Shown here piece by piece: positions 17,091-26,116 of a stretch of 64,000 bases of DNA. The position numbers and the translations under genes were made by a program. The first letter of the stretch is position 1; the number at the start of each line of letters is the position of its first letter. The notes under the pieces were generated by a model. The model had not been told where the DNA came from, made no database searches, and saw nothing but the letters and a program-made list of their open reading frames with translations. Source of the stretch: Desulfovibrio sp. (GTDB lineage: Bacteria; Desulfobacterota; Desulfovibrionia; Desulfovibrionales; Desulfovibrionaceae); contig JALHJW010000003.1 of assembly GCA_022839785.1 (NCBI GenBank), positions 62,001-126,000 on the forward strand, given 5' to 3'.

Positions 17091-18194
17091 CTACCCCTTC
17101 CCGTAGCGGCCCCTGAGGAAAGCGGCCGCCATCAGGCCGAGCAGCAGCACGGCCGCCGCCATGGTCCACGGCCCGGCAGCCTCCCCTTCCCCCGTCGCCA
17201 CCCAGCCGCCCACGTCCAGCCCCAGCCGCGCATAAAGCCAGTTCGCCGCCAGGCCGAGTCCCAGGGCGCACAGGGCGATGGCCGCCACGTAGAGCGCGGC
17301 CGCGCGCCTGCCGAGCATGCCCGCGACCACGGCGATGGCCGCGGCGTTGGTGGCGGGCCCGGCCAGCAGAAAGACCAGGGCCGCGCCGGGCGAGAGTCCC
17401 TTCAGCGCCAGGGCCGCCACCAGGGGCGTGGTGGCCGTGGCGCAGACGTAGAGCGGCAGGGAGGCGGCCAGGGCGGCGAGCATGGACCACAACCCCGTGC
17501 CCAGATGATCGGCAAGCGCCTGCGGCGGCAGCAGCGCGCAGAAGACCCCGGCGGCCGCGGTTCCGCCCAGGAACCACGGTCCCACGTCGCCGAGCAGTTC
17601 ACCGAAGGCGTAGCCCAGCCCGCTGCGCAGCCGGGGCAACAGGCCCGTGGGCCGGGGCGCGGCCGGAGTCCTGCAGCCGCAGCGCCCGCTGCCGCAGGAG
17701 CCGTGCGCCTCCAGGGGCCGCAACCCGCCCGCGGGCATGGCCGGGAGCCCCGGGCCGTTTTCGCGCCGGTCGAGCCAGGATACGCCCAGTCCCGTGACCA
17801 GGGCGGTGAGCAGGGCCGCGATCGGCCGCAACAGGGCCATGAGGGGGTCGAGCAGGGCGTAGGTCACGGCAATGGAGTCCACGCCCGTCTCCGGCGTGGC
17901 CACCAGGAAGGCGGCCACCGGCCCCTTGCCCGCGCCCTGCCTGCGCAGTCCTGCGGCGGCGGGAAGCACGCCGCAACTGCACAGCGGGATGGGCGCGCCG
18001 ATGAACGCGGCCTTGAGCACGGCGAAGCGGCTTCCGGCCCCGAGGTGCCGGGCGACGAGATCGTCCGGCAGGAGCGCCTTGAGCAGACCCGCGACGAGAA
18101 AGCCGAGCAGCATGAAGGGCGCGGCGTCGAGCAGCACGCCCCACGTGGCGAGCAGGATGGCGGACAGGGAATCGTGAACGATCTGGGGAGTCAC
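17091..18194 (-). CDS. SO_0444-type Cu/Zn efflux permease (DUF318/ArsP-like)
   Basis: This polytopic protein of about 367 residues has two repeated halves, with PLCSCGVLPAAAGLR and TPETGVDS in the first, then LYVCATATTPLVAALALKG and LAGPATNAAAI in the second, the pattern of the permease family that includes SO_0444 and ArsP. Between the halves a cytoplasmic loop contains GSCGSGRCGC, a likely metal-binding Cys cluster. It is predicted to export a soft metal such as Zn, Cd or Cu. The GTG at 18194 is preferred because AGAGG precedes it; an in-frame GTG at 18212 would add six residues. It lies directly behind its probable ArsR regulator. Confidence 0.82.
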   Translation of the reverse strand: MTPQIVHDSLSAILLATWGVLLDAAPFMLLGFLVAGLLKALLPDDLVARHLGAGSRFAVLKAAFIGAPIPLCSCGVLPAAAGLRRQGAGKGPVAAFLVATPETGVDSIAVTYALLDPLMALLRPIAALLTALVTGLGVSWLDRRENGPGLPAMPAGGLRPLEAHGSCGSGRCGCRTPAAPRPTGLLPRLRSGLGYAFGELLGDVGPWFLGGTAAAGVFCALLPPQALADHLGTGLWSMLAALAASLPLYVCATATTPLVAALALKGLSPGAALVFLLAGPATNAAAIAVVAGMLGRRAAALYVAAIALCALGLGLAANWLYARLGLDVGGWVATGEGEAAGPWTMAAAVLLLGLMAAAFLRGRYGKG

Positions 18195-18213
18195 GGCAGA
18201 ACACCTCTTCACA

Positions 18214-18227
18214 TGAGCATACGTTCA
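18214..18227. promoter_or_regulatory. ArsR-type operator candidate before the permease
   Basis: TGAGCATACGTTCA is an imperfect inverted repeat just upstream of the permease start. It matches 12 of 14 bases of a site before the ArsR gene, and is close to the TGAAC-N4-GTTCA form bound by ArsR/SmtB repressors. Confidence 0.55.
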
Positions 18228-18359
18228 TGCGAACGAGTATGCCCGTCCCCGCCCGATGTCAAGCATTCCCGGGGAAACGAAACCATGCGCGGCGCCCTGG
18301 CCGCCGACAGCCGGAGCGAACGCGAGGACATGCACGGAGGCAGGGGAGACGGGACGGGG

Positions 18360-18812
18360 TCAGTCGTGGCCCACGTGGTCCAGGCCCTGGCGGAGCAGGG
18401 CGTCCACGTGCGCGTCGTCGATGGCGTAGAAGACGTTCTTGCCCTCGCGCCGGAAGCGCACCAGCCGGGCGGCGCGCAGGGCACGGAGCTGGTGGGAGAC
18501 GGCCGAATGGGTCATGCCCAGCAGTTCCGCCAGGTCGCAGACGCACAGTTCTGCCAGGGTGAGGGCCTTGAGGATGCGCACCCGGGTGTGGTCTCCCAGG
18601 ACCCGGAACAGCTCCGCGAGATAGAAAAGGTCGGCGTCCTCGGGCATGGCCGCACGCACCGCGGCCAGGGAGGCGGGATGGATTTCGACGCAGCCGCAGT
18701 CCGTCGACTCGCCGGACTGCGCGCCCGGCGTCGCCGTCCTGTCGCGCCGGGCCGTGGGGAGGACCGCTTCGGACATCGCCCGGGGAGCGGCTGCGGGACG
18801 TTTTGCGCTCAT
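18360..18812 (-). CDS. ArsR/SmtB-family metal-sensing repressor, CadC-like
   Basis: The 150-residue protein carries a winged-helix domain with ELCVCDLAELLGMTHSAVSHQLRALR, and the CVC in the recognition region is the thiolate site used by CadC/ArsR-type sensors. An N-terminal DCGCVEIH adds two further Cys at the position used by CadC to complete a Cd/Pb/Zn site. It should repress itself and the downstream permease until metal binds. The start at 18812 has a near-perfect ribosome site (AGAGGTGAT). Matching operator-like sequences lie before this gene and before the permease, 147 bases further on. Confidence 0.88.
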   Translation of the reverse strand: MSAKRPAAAPRAMSEAVLPTARRDRTATPGAQSGESTDCGCVEIHPASLAAVRAAMPEDADLFYLAELFRVLGDHTRVRILKALTLAELCVCDLAELLGMTHSAVSHQLRALRAARLVRFRREGKNVFYAIDDAHVDALLRQGLDHVGHD

Positions 18813-18824
18813 GGAGATCACCTC

Positions 18825-18838
18825 TGAGCACATGTTCA
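18825..18838. promoter_or_regulatory. ArsR-type operator candidate before the repressor gene
   Basis: TGAGCACATGTTCA lies 13 bases upstream of the repressor start and overlaps its ribosome-binding region. A further dyad, GTTCAT-AC-ATGAAC (18834-18847), overlaps it. Binding would explain autorepression and might also affect the divergent dGTPase promoter. Confidence 0.55.
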
Positions 18839-18923
18839 TACATGAACGCCACGCCCGGCGCAAGCCCGCCCGCGCCGGGGGCGCAGCTTGACATCCCGCC
18901 CGGGCCGGGACACCTTCTTCGCC

Positions 18924-20246
18924 ATGATGGACTGGAACCTGCTCCTCACGCCGCGCCGCTTCCACAAGACGGACGCCCTGCCCGGAAGCGAGGGGCGCAG
19001 CGAGTTCCTCCGCGACTACGACCGCATCGTCTTTTCCGGAGCCTTCCGCCGCCTGGGCCGCAAGACCCAGGTCCACCCCCTGGCGGGCAACGACCACGTC
19101 CACACCCGCCTCACCCACAGTCTGGAGACGGCCAGCGTGGGCCGCTCCCTGGGGCTGCGCGCCTACGAGCTTCTCAAGGAGTCCCTGCCCCCCGGCGTCC
19201 CGCCCGGCGCGCTGGGCGAGATCGTGCAGGCCGCCTGCCTGGCCCACGACATCGGCAACCCACCCTTCGGCCACGCCGGGGAGGAGGCCATCCGCGCCTT
19301 TTTCGCCGACGCCCCGGCCCACCTCGTGGAGCCCCTTGCGGCCGAGGAGCTGCGCGACCTGCGGACCTTCGAGGGCAACGCCCAGGGCTTTCGCATCGTC
19401 ACCCGGCTGGAGCTGTCCCTGAACGCGGGCGGCATGCGCCTGACCTACCCCACACTGGGCGCGCTGCTCAAATATCCCTGGGGCGCGGACCATCCCGTCG
19501 CCGAGGAAAAACGCAAATTCTCCTGTTTCCTTTCCGAGCGCGAGGCCCTGCGCGACGTGGCCGGGACCCTGGGCCTGCCCGCCCGCGGGCGCGGCTACGC
19601 GCGCCACCCCCTGGCCCTGCTCGTCGAGGCCGCAGACGACATCTGCTACTCCCTGCTCGACCTGGAGGACGCGCGCGAGATCGGCCTTCTGCGCTACGAG
19701 GAGATCGCGGCTGCCCTCTCCCCGCTCACGGGCAGCCCCGGGGGCCCAGCCCTCGACCCCTCGCTGCACGAGCGCCGCCGCATCTCCTTCCTGCGCACGC
19801 GGGCCATCGGCCGCGCGGTCGAGGCCGTCGCCGGGGCCTTCGCGGCGAACATCGCGGCCATCCTGGAGGGCGCGCACGACGGCCCTCTGCTCACCCTCTG
19901 CCCCGGCTACGTGCAGGACGGCATCGGCGCGGCCAAGGCCCTGGCCGGGGAGCGCATCTACACCAGCAAGCGCAAGATCGAGTTGGAGATCGGCTCTTTC
20001 ACGGCCCTGGGCGGCCTGCTGCACGCTTTTTGTTCCGCAGTGTTCGAACAGCTCGCGTGCAAACGTATGTCGCAACGCGGCCAGCGCCTCCTGATCATCC
20101 TGGGCGAGCACGCCCCGCCGCCCTCCGCCTCGCTCTTCGAGGGCTACATGCGGGTCATCGACTACGTGGCGGGCATGACCGACCAGTACGCCACCCTGAT
20201 GGCCAAACAGGTCGGGGGTCTGGCCGAAAACCTGAGCGTCCGCTGA
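18924..20246 (+). CDS. dgt: dGTP triphosphohydrolase-like protein
   Basis: A 440-residue HD-superfamily protein with RRLGRKTQVHP, THSLETASVGRSL, and the metal-binding AHDIGNPPFGHAGE, all characteristic of dGTPases, followed by a long middle region and EAADDICYSLLDLEDA. It hydrolyses dGTP, or other dNTPs, to the nucleoside and triphosphate, affecting nucleotide pools. The family start is at the ATGATG near 18924; no clear ribosome site precedes it. It is divergent from the ArsR gene, with only 111 bases between starts. Confidence 0.9.
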   Translation: MMDWNLLLTPRRFHKTDALPGSEGRSEFLRDYDRIVFSGAFRRLGRKTQVHPLAGNDHVHTRLTHSLETASVGRSLGLRAYELLKESLPPGVPPGALGEIVQAACLAHDIGNPPFGHAGEEAIRAFFADAPAHLVEPLAAEELRDLRTFEGNAQGFRIVTRLELSLNAGGMRLTYPTLGALLKYPWGADHPVAEEKRKFSCFLSEREALRDVAGTLGLPARGRGYARHPLALLVEAADDICYSLLDLEDAREIGLLRYEEIAAALSPLTGSPGGPALDPSLHERRRISFLRTRAIGRAVEAVAGAFAANIAAILEGAHDGPLLTLCPGYVQDGIGAAKALAGERIYTSKRKIELEIGSFTALGGLLHAFCSAVFEQLACKRMSQRGQRLLIILGEHAPPPSASLFEGYMRVIDYVAGMTDQYATLMAKQVGGLAENLSVR

Positions 20247-20337
20247 ACACCCGTCTTTTTAGGCCCCATCGGCCCTTGTCTCCTGTCCGGTTCTCGGCTA
20301 TGGCGTGGCGAACGTTTGTCATCTGGAGTTTTTTTCT

Positions 20338-21804
20338 ATGTCCGACGAGATCAAGAAGGACGGCGAGGATTTCGCCTCCATGTTCGAGGCCTACGAGGCC
20401 GGGATGCAGGACAATGTCCGCGTGGGCGACAAGATCAAGGGCACGGTCATCGCCATCGACGGCAGCAGTGTCTTCGTCAGCACCGGAGCCAAGCGCGACG
20501 GCGTCATCGCCCGCGAGGAGCTGCAGGGCGACGACGGGGAGCTGGGCGTCGCCGTGGGCGACGAGATAGAGCTTTACGTTGTGGGCACAGGCGGCGGGGA
20601 GCTGAAGCTCTCCAAGGCCATGGGCGGCAAGGGCGGCTTCGAGCAGCTGGAGCAGGTCAAGGCCGCGGGTCTGCCCGTGGACGGCAAGGTCACCGGCGCG
20701 GTCAAGGGCGGCTTCTCCATCCAGATCATGGGCAAGCGCGCCTTCTGCCCCATGTCCCAGCTCGACGACCGCTTCGTGGACAACGCCGAGGAATACGTCG
20801 GCAAGACCTTCCAGTTCCTGATCATCAAGCTGGAGCAGGGCGGCCGCAACCTGGTCGTCTCCCGCCGCGAACTTTTGATGCGCGAGAAGGCCGAGTCCCA
20901 GGCCAAGTTCCAGGAAGAGGTCAAGGAAGGCGACGTGGTGCAGGGCACGGTGAAGCGGCTGGCCGAATTCGGCGCCTTCATCGAGGTCGCGCCCGGCGTC
21001 GAGGGCCTCTGCCACATCTCCGAGCTGTCCTACGCCCGTCTGGAGAATCCGGCCGACGCGGTCAAGCCCGGCGACGTCATCCCGGTGAAGGTCATCGAGA
21101 TCGGCCAGGCCAAGAAGGGCGGCCTGAAGATCGGCCTCTCCGCCAAGCAGGCCCAGCAGGACCCCTGGGAGACCGCCTCCGACCTCTTCAAGACCGGGGA
21201 CAAGGTGCCCGGCAAGGTCGTCCGCCTCGCCGACTTCGGCGCGTTCGTGGAGATCGCCCCGGGCCTGGAAGGACTGGTCCACCTCTCCGAGATGGCGTTC
21301 GGCCGCCGCGTGATGAAGGCCGAGGACGTGGTCAAGGCCGGTGAGGCCGTGACCGTGGCCATCAAGGACATCGATCCGGTCAAGCGCCGCATCTCCCTGT
21401 CGCTCAAGGAGGCCGAGGGCGATCCCTGGGCCGATGTCGAGAGCCAGCTCTCCGTGGGCGCCGAGATCACCGGCACGGTGGAGTCCTTCGGCAAATACGG
21501 CCTGTTCGTCACCCTCCTGCCCGGCATCACCGGCCTGCTGCCCAAGTCCAAGCTGGCCCAGGCCCCCAAGGAGAAGCGCGAGGAGGTCGAGAAGGCCAAG
21601 CCCGGCGACTCCGTCACCCTCTTCGTGGACGAAGTGAAGCCCGCCGAGCGCAAGATCACCCTCGGCGCGGGCCAGAGCGAGGACGCCGAACCCAAGGACT
21701 GGAAGAAGCACGTCAAGTCCGGCGCGGCCCCGCAGCCCAGGGCGGCGTCCATGGGCCTGCTCGGCGAAAAGCTGGCCGAGGCCATGCGCAACAAGAAGAA
21801 ATAG
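20338..21804 (+). CDS. S1 RNA-binding domain protein, four-domain ribosomal S1-like
   Basis: The 488-residue protein begins MSDEIKKDGEDFASMFEAYE and contains four S1 repeats, each with the G-V/A-F-V/I pattern: about residues 38-105, 120-185, 210-278 and 295-365, with a fifth weaker one around 385-450 (GTVESFGKYGLFVTLLPG). It resembles the shorter S1-like protein often annotated as 30S ribosomal protein S1 beside the longer canonical RpsA. Binding of mRNA or ribosomes is likely; whether this is the main S1 cannot be told here. GGAG precedes the start, and a strong terminator follows. Confidence 0.85.
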   Translation: MSDEIKKDGEDFASMFEAYEAGMQDNVRVGDKIKGTVIAIDGSSVFVSTGAKRDGVIAREELQGDDGELGVAVGDEIELYVVGTGGGELKLSKAMGGKGGFEQLEQVKAAGLPVDGKVTGAVKGGFSIQIMGKRAFCPMSQLDDRFVDNAEEYVGKTFQFLIIKLEQGGRNLVVSRRELLMREKAESQAKFQEEVKEGDVVQGTVKRLAEFGAFIEVAPGVEGLCHISELSYARLENPADAVKPGDVIPVKVIEIGQAKKGGLKIGLSAKQAQQDPWETASDLFKTGDKVPGKVVRLADFGAFVEIAPGLEGLVHLSEMAFGRRVMKAEDVVKAGEAVTVAIKDIDPVKRRISLSLKEAEGDPWADVESQLSVGAEITGTVESFGKYGLFVTLLPGITGLLPKSKLAQAPKEKREEVEKAKPGDSVTLFVDEVKPAERKITLGAGQSEDAEPKDWKKHVKSGAAPQPRAASMGLLGEKLAEAMRNKKK

Positions 21805-21827
21805 GCGGGCTGACCGCCTGCGCCGCA

Positions 21828-21866
21828 CGGGCCGCCGGAGGAGACTCCGGCGGCCCGTCCGTTTTC
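21828..21866 (+). terminator. factor-independent terminator after the S1 gene
   Basis: A perfect 13-bp stem (CGGGCCGCCGGAG with its complement) closes a GAGA tetraloop and is followed by TCCGTTTT. It lies 24 bases after the stop and may also serve the convergent TPR operon. Confidence 0.85.
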
Positions 21867-21885
21867 CGCGCCGGGACGCTGGGCG

Positions 21886-22341
21886 TCAGCCCCCTGCCCG
21901 CGCCTGCCTGATCTGCCGCAGGGTGTCCTCGAACTCGGCCCGCTCCTCGGGCGACCGGGCCGCGTCCACGGCCTCACGGGCCAGACGTTCGGCCTCGGCC
22001 AAATCCTTCCCGCGGGAGAGGAGGAGCCATGCGAGGTTGTTGCGCGGCTCGGGGTCGTCCGGCAGGGCCCGCACGGCGCGGCGATAGCTCTCCTCGGCCT
22101 CGTCGAGGCGCTGTCGGCCGAACTGCAGGTTGCCCAGCGAAAGCCAGGCGCGCGGCTCGCCCGGCAGGGCCCTGCGGTACTCCTTCTCGGCCAGATCGAG
22201 CTTTCCGTCCTTTTCGTAGGCCAGGCCGAGTTGCAGATGCTCGGCGTCGCTCAGGGGGTCGTCGTGCACGATGACGCGCGGCACGGAACAGGCCGCGAGC
22301 AGGAGGCAGAGCAGCGGAACGAGGGCGATACGGCGTTTCAT
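21886..22341 (-). CDS. TPR-repeat lipoprotein
   Basis: The 151-residue protein has a signal peptide ending in the lipobox LLLAAC near residue 18, so it is probably lipid-anchored. From about residue 35 it consists of TPR motifs (LGLAYEKDGKLDLAEKEYRRAL, then LGNLQFGRQRLDEAEESYRRAV, then NNLAWLLLSRGKDLAEAERLA). It is the third gene of the PA2779-C39 peptidase operon, with a 4-base ATGA overlap to the peptidase. TPRs imply protein binding; partner unknown. Confidence 0.88.
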   Translation of the reverse strand: MKRRIALVPLLCLLLAACSVPRVIVHDDPLSDAEHLQLGLAYEKDGKLDLAEKEYRRALPGEPRAWLSLGNLQFGRQRLDEAEESYRRAVRALPDDPEPRNNLAWLLLSRGKDLAEAERLAREAVDAARSPEERAEFEDTLRQIRQARAGG

Positions 22342-22970
22342 GGCATGTCCTTGGACGTATCCCTGGGCAGTATGAGGAGGGTCCAGCGGCCCGCGGCCGC
22401 CCAGTCGGCCCAGAACTCCTCCCAGGGGAGCAGACGGCCGCGCGCGTAGCCGTCGTTGACCAGCACGCCTTCGGGCGCATAGCCGGTGACGGCCACGAAG
22501 TGGTTCACGGCGACCTGCCGGGCGCCCTGATTGAGCAGGACCACCAGCACGCGCCCCTGATCCACGGCGGCCACGATGTCGGACGGCGTCCCGGCGAACC
22601 AGCGCGTGAAGAACCCCCGCGTGCGGGGATAGAGCGCCAGATCCAGATTCAGGGCGCCGCGCGCCGCATCCCTGTGGATGGCCCGCGTGATCTCGCCGGG
22701 CGTCACGGGGTCATTGAGCACGTTCAGGGCCGTGGCCAGGGCCGCCGGGCCGCACTGGTAGGCGTCCTGGGCGTGGAAGGGAACGCCCGGCATCTCGCGC
22801 CGGGCCGCCGGAGGCGTGAAATCCTCCGGCAGGGGGGCGCGGGCCGCGCATCCGGCCAGGAGAAGCGCGCACAGCAAGGCCGGGAGCGCGCCGAGGATGC
22901 CCGCGTCCGCCAGGCCTGGCGGACGCGGACCCGGCCGGGCGGACGCACGGCGCATGGGCGTTCGCGTCAC
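22338..22970 (-). CDS. C39-family papain-like peptidase, lipoprotein
   Basis: The 210-residue protein has a hydrophobic N-terminus ending in a lipobox LLLAGC near residue 41. The peptidase core shows the catalytic Cys in YQCGPAALATAL, His in VNHFVAVTGY, and Asp in VNDGYARG, the C39 order. It matches the PA2778-type protein encoded next to PA2779 homologues in several bacteria. Its start overlaps the PA2779 stop and its stop overlaps the TPR gene's start, so the three are translationally coupled. Substrate unknown; a role in processing a secreted or surface peptide is inference. Confidence 0.85.
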   Translation of the reverse strand: MTRTPMRRASARPGPRPPGLADAGILGALPALLCALLLAGCAARAPLPEDFTPPAARREMPGVPFHAQDAYQCGPAALATALNVLNDPVTPGEITRAIHRDAARGALNLDLALYPRTRGFFTRWFAGTPSDIVAAVDQGRVLVVLLNQGARQVAVNHFVAVTGYAPEGVLVNDGYARGRLLPWEEFWADWAAAGRWTLLILPRDTSKDMP

Positions 22971-23365
22971 TGGATGGTGACGGTCTTGTCGCTCAGCTTG
23001 AGGATCAGGACCACCAGCAGGACGACGACGAGGATGGCGATGATGATGCCGAACGCATCGCCGCCGGTCTGCAGATCCTGGATGTTCGAGGCCAGCGAAT
23101 GGACCTCGTCGTCGGAGAGGAGCGAGAGCTTGGCCTTGACCTCGTCGGGGCTGTAGCCGAAGTCGGCCAGCCGCTCGGTCACGATCTTGTTCTCAAGCGC
23201 CTTCTGGACCGTGCCGAGGTCGCTGTCCCTGGTCTGGAAGGAGCGGGACTGCTCCGTGGGCACGAAGCCCGCCTCGACCCGGGGGACGAGGCCGATGACG
23301 AGCATGAGCGCGGCCATTCCCATGGCCAGGCTCCGGAACCAGCGTTGCGTGACGATGCGTTCCAT
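22967..23365 (-). CDS. PA2779 family protein
   Basis: A 132-residue protein with a signal or anchor segment at 12-32, a small conserved core (TRDSDLGTVQKALENKIV then LADFGYSPDEVKAKLSLLSDDEVHSLA), and a C-terminal membrane helix with AILVVVLLVVLILKL. This layout is the PA2779 family. The start at 23365 has AAGGAG upstream and removes 20 unsupported residues. First gene of the operon with the C39 peptidase and TPR lipoprotein; function unknown, but it is an obvious candidate substrate or partner of the peptidase. Confidence 0.85.
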   Translation of the reverse strand: MERIVTQRWFRSLAMGMAALMLVIGLVPRVEAGFVPTEQSRSFQTRDSDLGTVQKALENKIVTERLADFGYSPDEVKAKLSLLSDDEVHSLASNIQDLQTGGDAFGIIIAILVVVLLVVLILKLSDKTVTIQ

Positions 23366-23584
23366 GGGGGGACTCCTTGGGGCTGAATCGTTTCCTCGCA
23401 GCGGCTCGGGGGACGCTGCAGCCATTTTTTATGGGCAATCCGCCGCATTGGCAACCTTCTTTCCGCCCGCCCTCCTTTCCGCTGCCGGTGTCCCGCCGGG
23501 GCGCGTCGCCGATTCCGCCCGTAAACTCTGGTCACACCGGGCGATTTGGGCTACGAAGATGACGGGACGTCAAAAGGCCGAACA

Positions 23585-26053
23585 ATGACGCAGGAACCGG
23601 ACAGCCCCGCGGAAGAATTGGAGCGCCTGAAGGCCGAGAACGAGGCCCTCAGGCTCGAATGCCACGCGGCCAATTCCGCGGCCCGCGAGGCCTTTGCCGC
23701 CCGCGACCGCAGCGAGCGGCTGGCGGGCTGTTACGGGGCCGTGCTGCAAAGCTCCCGCGACTGTCTTGTGGTCGTGGACCTGGCGGGCCACGTGCTCTTC
23801 GCCAACCACAGCGCCGAACGGGTCCTGGGCAGCGAACTGCTGCACGGCGGCCGATGGCCCTTCTCGCTGCCCGCCGGGGACGCCTCCTCCGAAATCGAAC
23901 TGCTGACCCCCGACCAGGGCGTGGTCGTGGCCGAACTGCGGGCCGTGGAGATGCGCTGGCAGGACGAACCCGCCCGGCTCATCAGTCTGCGCGACATCAC
24001 CGAGGGCCGCCGCATGGTCCAGGCCCTGCGCGACGCCCGCGAGGAGTTGGAGGCGCGGGTCCTCGAACGCACGCGGGAGCTGCGGCGCGCCAACGAGCAG
24101 CTCCTGGAGGAGATCGCCGAGCGGGTCATGGCCCAGGAGGAGCTGAAGCGCAGCGAATCCCGCTACCGCGCCATCCTCGAAGACCAGACCGAAATGATCT
24201 GCCGCTACCTGCCGGACGGGCGGCTCTCCTACGTCAACGAGGCCTACGTGCGCTACTACGGCAAGAGCCGCGTCGATCTCATCAACCGCAACTTCATCCC
24301 GGACATCCCGCCCGAGGACCTCGAAGACATCCTGCCCCAGATCCGCACCCTGACTCCGGAGCGGCCGGTCACGGAATTCGAGCACCGCATCCGCATGGAG
24401 GACGGCTCGATCCGCTGGCAGCGCTGGACCCACCGGGCCATCTTCGCTCCGGACGGCGAACTCGCGGAATACCAGGCCGTGGGCCGCGACGTGAGCAAAC
24501 GCAAGGACGCGGAGCAGGGGCTGGAGGAGCAGCGGCGCTTCCTGCGCCAGATCATCGACTTCCTGCCCAATCCCATCTTCGTCAAGGACCGCGAGGGCCG
24601 GTACGTCCTGGTCAACAAGGCCATGGCCGCGCTCTACGGCGCCACGCCGGAACGGATGATCGGCCGCAGGGGTGCGGATTTCAACGCCAACCTCACGGAA
24701 CTTGAACGTTTCCAGAAGGAGGACGCCGAGGTCCTCGCCTCCGGCCGCATCCTGCGCATCCCGCAAAAGACCATCACCAGCGCCACGGGCGAGAAACGCT
24801 GGTACACCAAGACCAAGATTCCCCTGCCCGACCGCGCCCAGGTGCTCGGCGTGGCCGTGGACGTCACCGACCTGCTCGAAGCCGAGATGGAGCGGCTGCG
24901 CCTGGAGAAGCGCATGCGCGTGACCCAGAAGATGCAGGCCCTGGGCACCTTGGCGGGCGGCATCGCGCACGACTTCAACAACATGATCTACGCCATCCTC
25001 GGCTTCACCGACCTCTCCCTGCGCCGCACGGGCGACGAAAAGCTGCGGGAGTACCTGGAGCAGATCAAGTCCGCGGGGCTTCGCGCCTCGGAGCTGGTGC
25101 GCCAGATCCTGACCTTCTCCCGCCAGACCGAGGGCGGCCGCAACAAGGTCCGCGTCTCCCTGCTCTGCAAGGAGGTCGGCAAGCTGCTCACCCCCACCCT
25201 GCCGCCGAACATCGAGGTCGAACTCAAGATCGAGACGGAACGCGACGTGGTCCTGGGCGATCCGATCCAGATCCACCAGGTGCTCATGAACCTGTGCACC
25301 AACGCCGTGCATGCCATGAAGGAACGGGGCGGCTACATGGAGATCGTCCTGCGCGACGGACCGCCCTGCGGACCGGACGACGGGAGGGGGAACGCCGACT
25401 GGCTGGAGCTGGTGGTGCGGGACACGGGCGTGGGCATGGACCAGTACACCATCGAACGCATCTTCGATCCCTTCTTCACCACCAAGAAGATCGGCGAGGG
25501 CACGGGCATGGGGCTTTCCGTGGTGCACGGCATCATCGAATCCCACGGCGGCACGGTCCGGGTGGAGAGCCAGCCCGGCCACGGCGCGGCCTTCTTCGTC
25601 TGCCTGCCCCGCCTGGCCGAGGACGCCCCCTGCGCCATGCAGGACGAGTCCCAGGCTCCGGCGGGCCGCGAGAGCATCCTCTTCGTGGACGACGAGAACC
25701 TGCTCGCCCAGATGGCGGGCGAGATGCTCTCCCAGCTCGGCTACGCCGTGACCTCCATCACCTCGGCGAACGAAGCCCTGGAGCTGTTCAAGGCGGCCCC
25801 GGACACCTTCGACCTGGTGATCACGGACCAGGCCATGCCGAACATGACCGGCGCGGAACTCTCCGCCGCCATCCTGGCCCTGCGTCCCGCCATGCCCATC
25901 ATCCTCATCACCGGCTTCTCCGAGACGTTCACCGAGGAGGACGCGCGGGCCATGGGCATCAAGGCCTTCCTCCTCAAGCCCGTCTCCGAGACCCAGCTCG
26001 CCCGCGCCATCCGCGAGGTGCTGGACGCGGCGTCCGCCTCCCGGAACGGCTGA
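23585..26053 (+). CDS. hybrid PAS sensor histidine kinase with C-terminal receiver
   Basis: The 822-residue cytoplasmic protein begins with a coiled coil, has three PAS-like domains (about 50-140, 200-310 and 325-440), a HisKA domain with H462 in GGIAHDFNN, an ATPase domain (MNLCTNAVHAM, DTGVGMD, GTGMGLSVV), and a receiver with phosphorylatable D748 in ITDQAMPNMTG. No membrane segment is visible, so it senses an intracellular signal, perhaps redox or small molecule through PAS. The last receiver may be a phosphate sink or relay. Start chosen at the ATG after AAAAGG. No partner regulator is adjacent. Confidence 0.92.
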   Translation: MTQEPDSPAEELERLKAENEALRLECHAANSAAREAFAARDRSERLAGCYGAVLQSSRDCLVVVDLAGHVLFANHSAERVLGSELLHGGRWPFSLPAGDASSEIELLTPDQGVVVAELRAVEMRWQDEPARLISLRDITEGRRMVQALRDAREELEARVLERTRELRRANEQLLEEIAERVMAQEELKRSESRYRAILEDQTEMICRYLPDGRLSYVNEAYVRYYGKSRVDLINRNFIPDIPPEDLEDILPQIRTLTPERPVTEFEHRIRMEDGSIRWQRWTHRAIFAPDGELAEYQAVGRDVSKRKDAEQGLEEQRRFLRQIIDFLPNPIFVKDREGRYVLVNKAMAALYGATPERMIGRRGADFNANLTELERFQKEDAEVLASGRILRIPQKTITSATGEKRWYTKTKIPLPDRAQVLGVAVDVTDLLEAEMERLRLEKRMRVTQKMQALGTLAGGIAHDFNNMIYAILGFTDLSLRRTGDEKLREYLEQIKSAGLRASELVRQILTFSRQTEGGRNKVRVSLLCKEVGKLLTPTLPPNIEVELKIETERDVVLGDPIQIHQVLMNLCTNAVHAMKERGGYMEIVLRDGPPCGPDDGRGNADWLELVVRDTGVGMDQYTIERIFDPFFTTKKIGEGTGMGLSVVHGIIESHGGTVRVESQPGHGAAFFVCLPRLAEDAPCAMQDESQAPAGRESILFVDDENLLAQMAGEMLSQLGYAVTSITSANEALELFKAAPDTFDLVITDQAMPNMTGAELSAAILALRPAMPIILITGFSETFTEEDARAMGIKAFLLKPVSETQLARAIREVLDAASASRNG

Positions 26054-26056
26054 ACG

Positions 26057-26104
26057 GCATACGGCGTCGGCCGCGCGAGGTCCCCCGCGGCCGACGCCGT
26101 ATGC
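26057..26104. terminator. 19-bp perfect hairpin between convergent genes
   Basis: A 19-base arm beginning GCATACGGCG is exactly repeated in inverse orientation after a 10-base loop. It lies 3 bases after the kinase stop and 12 bases before the TauE stop, so it can end both transcripts. No T-run is present. Confidence 0.7.
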
Positions 26105-26116
26105 GCCCGGACGGGG

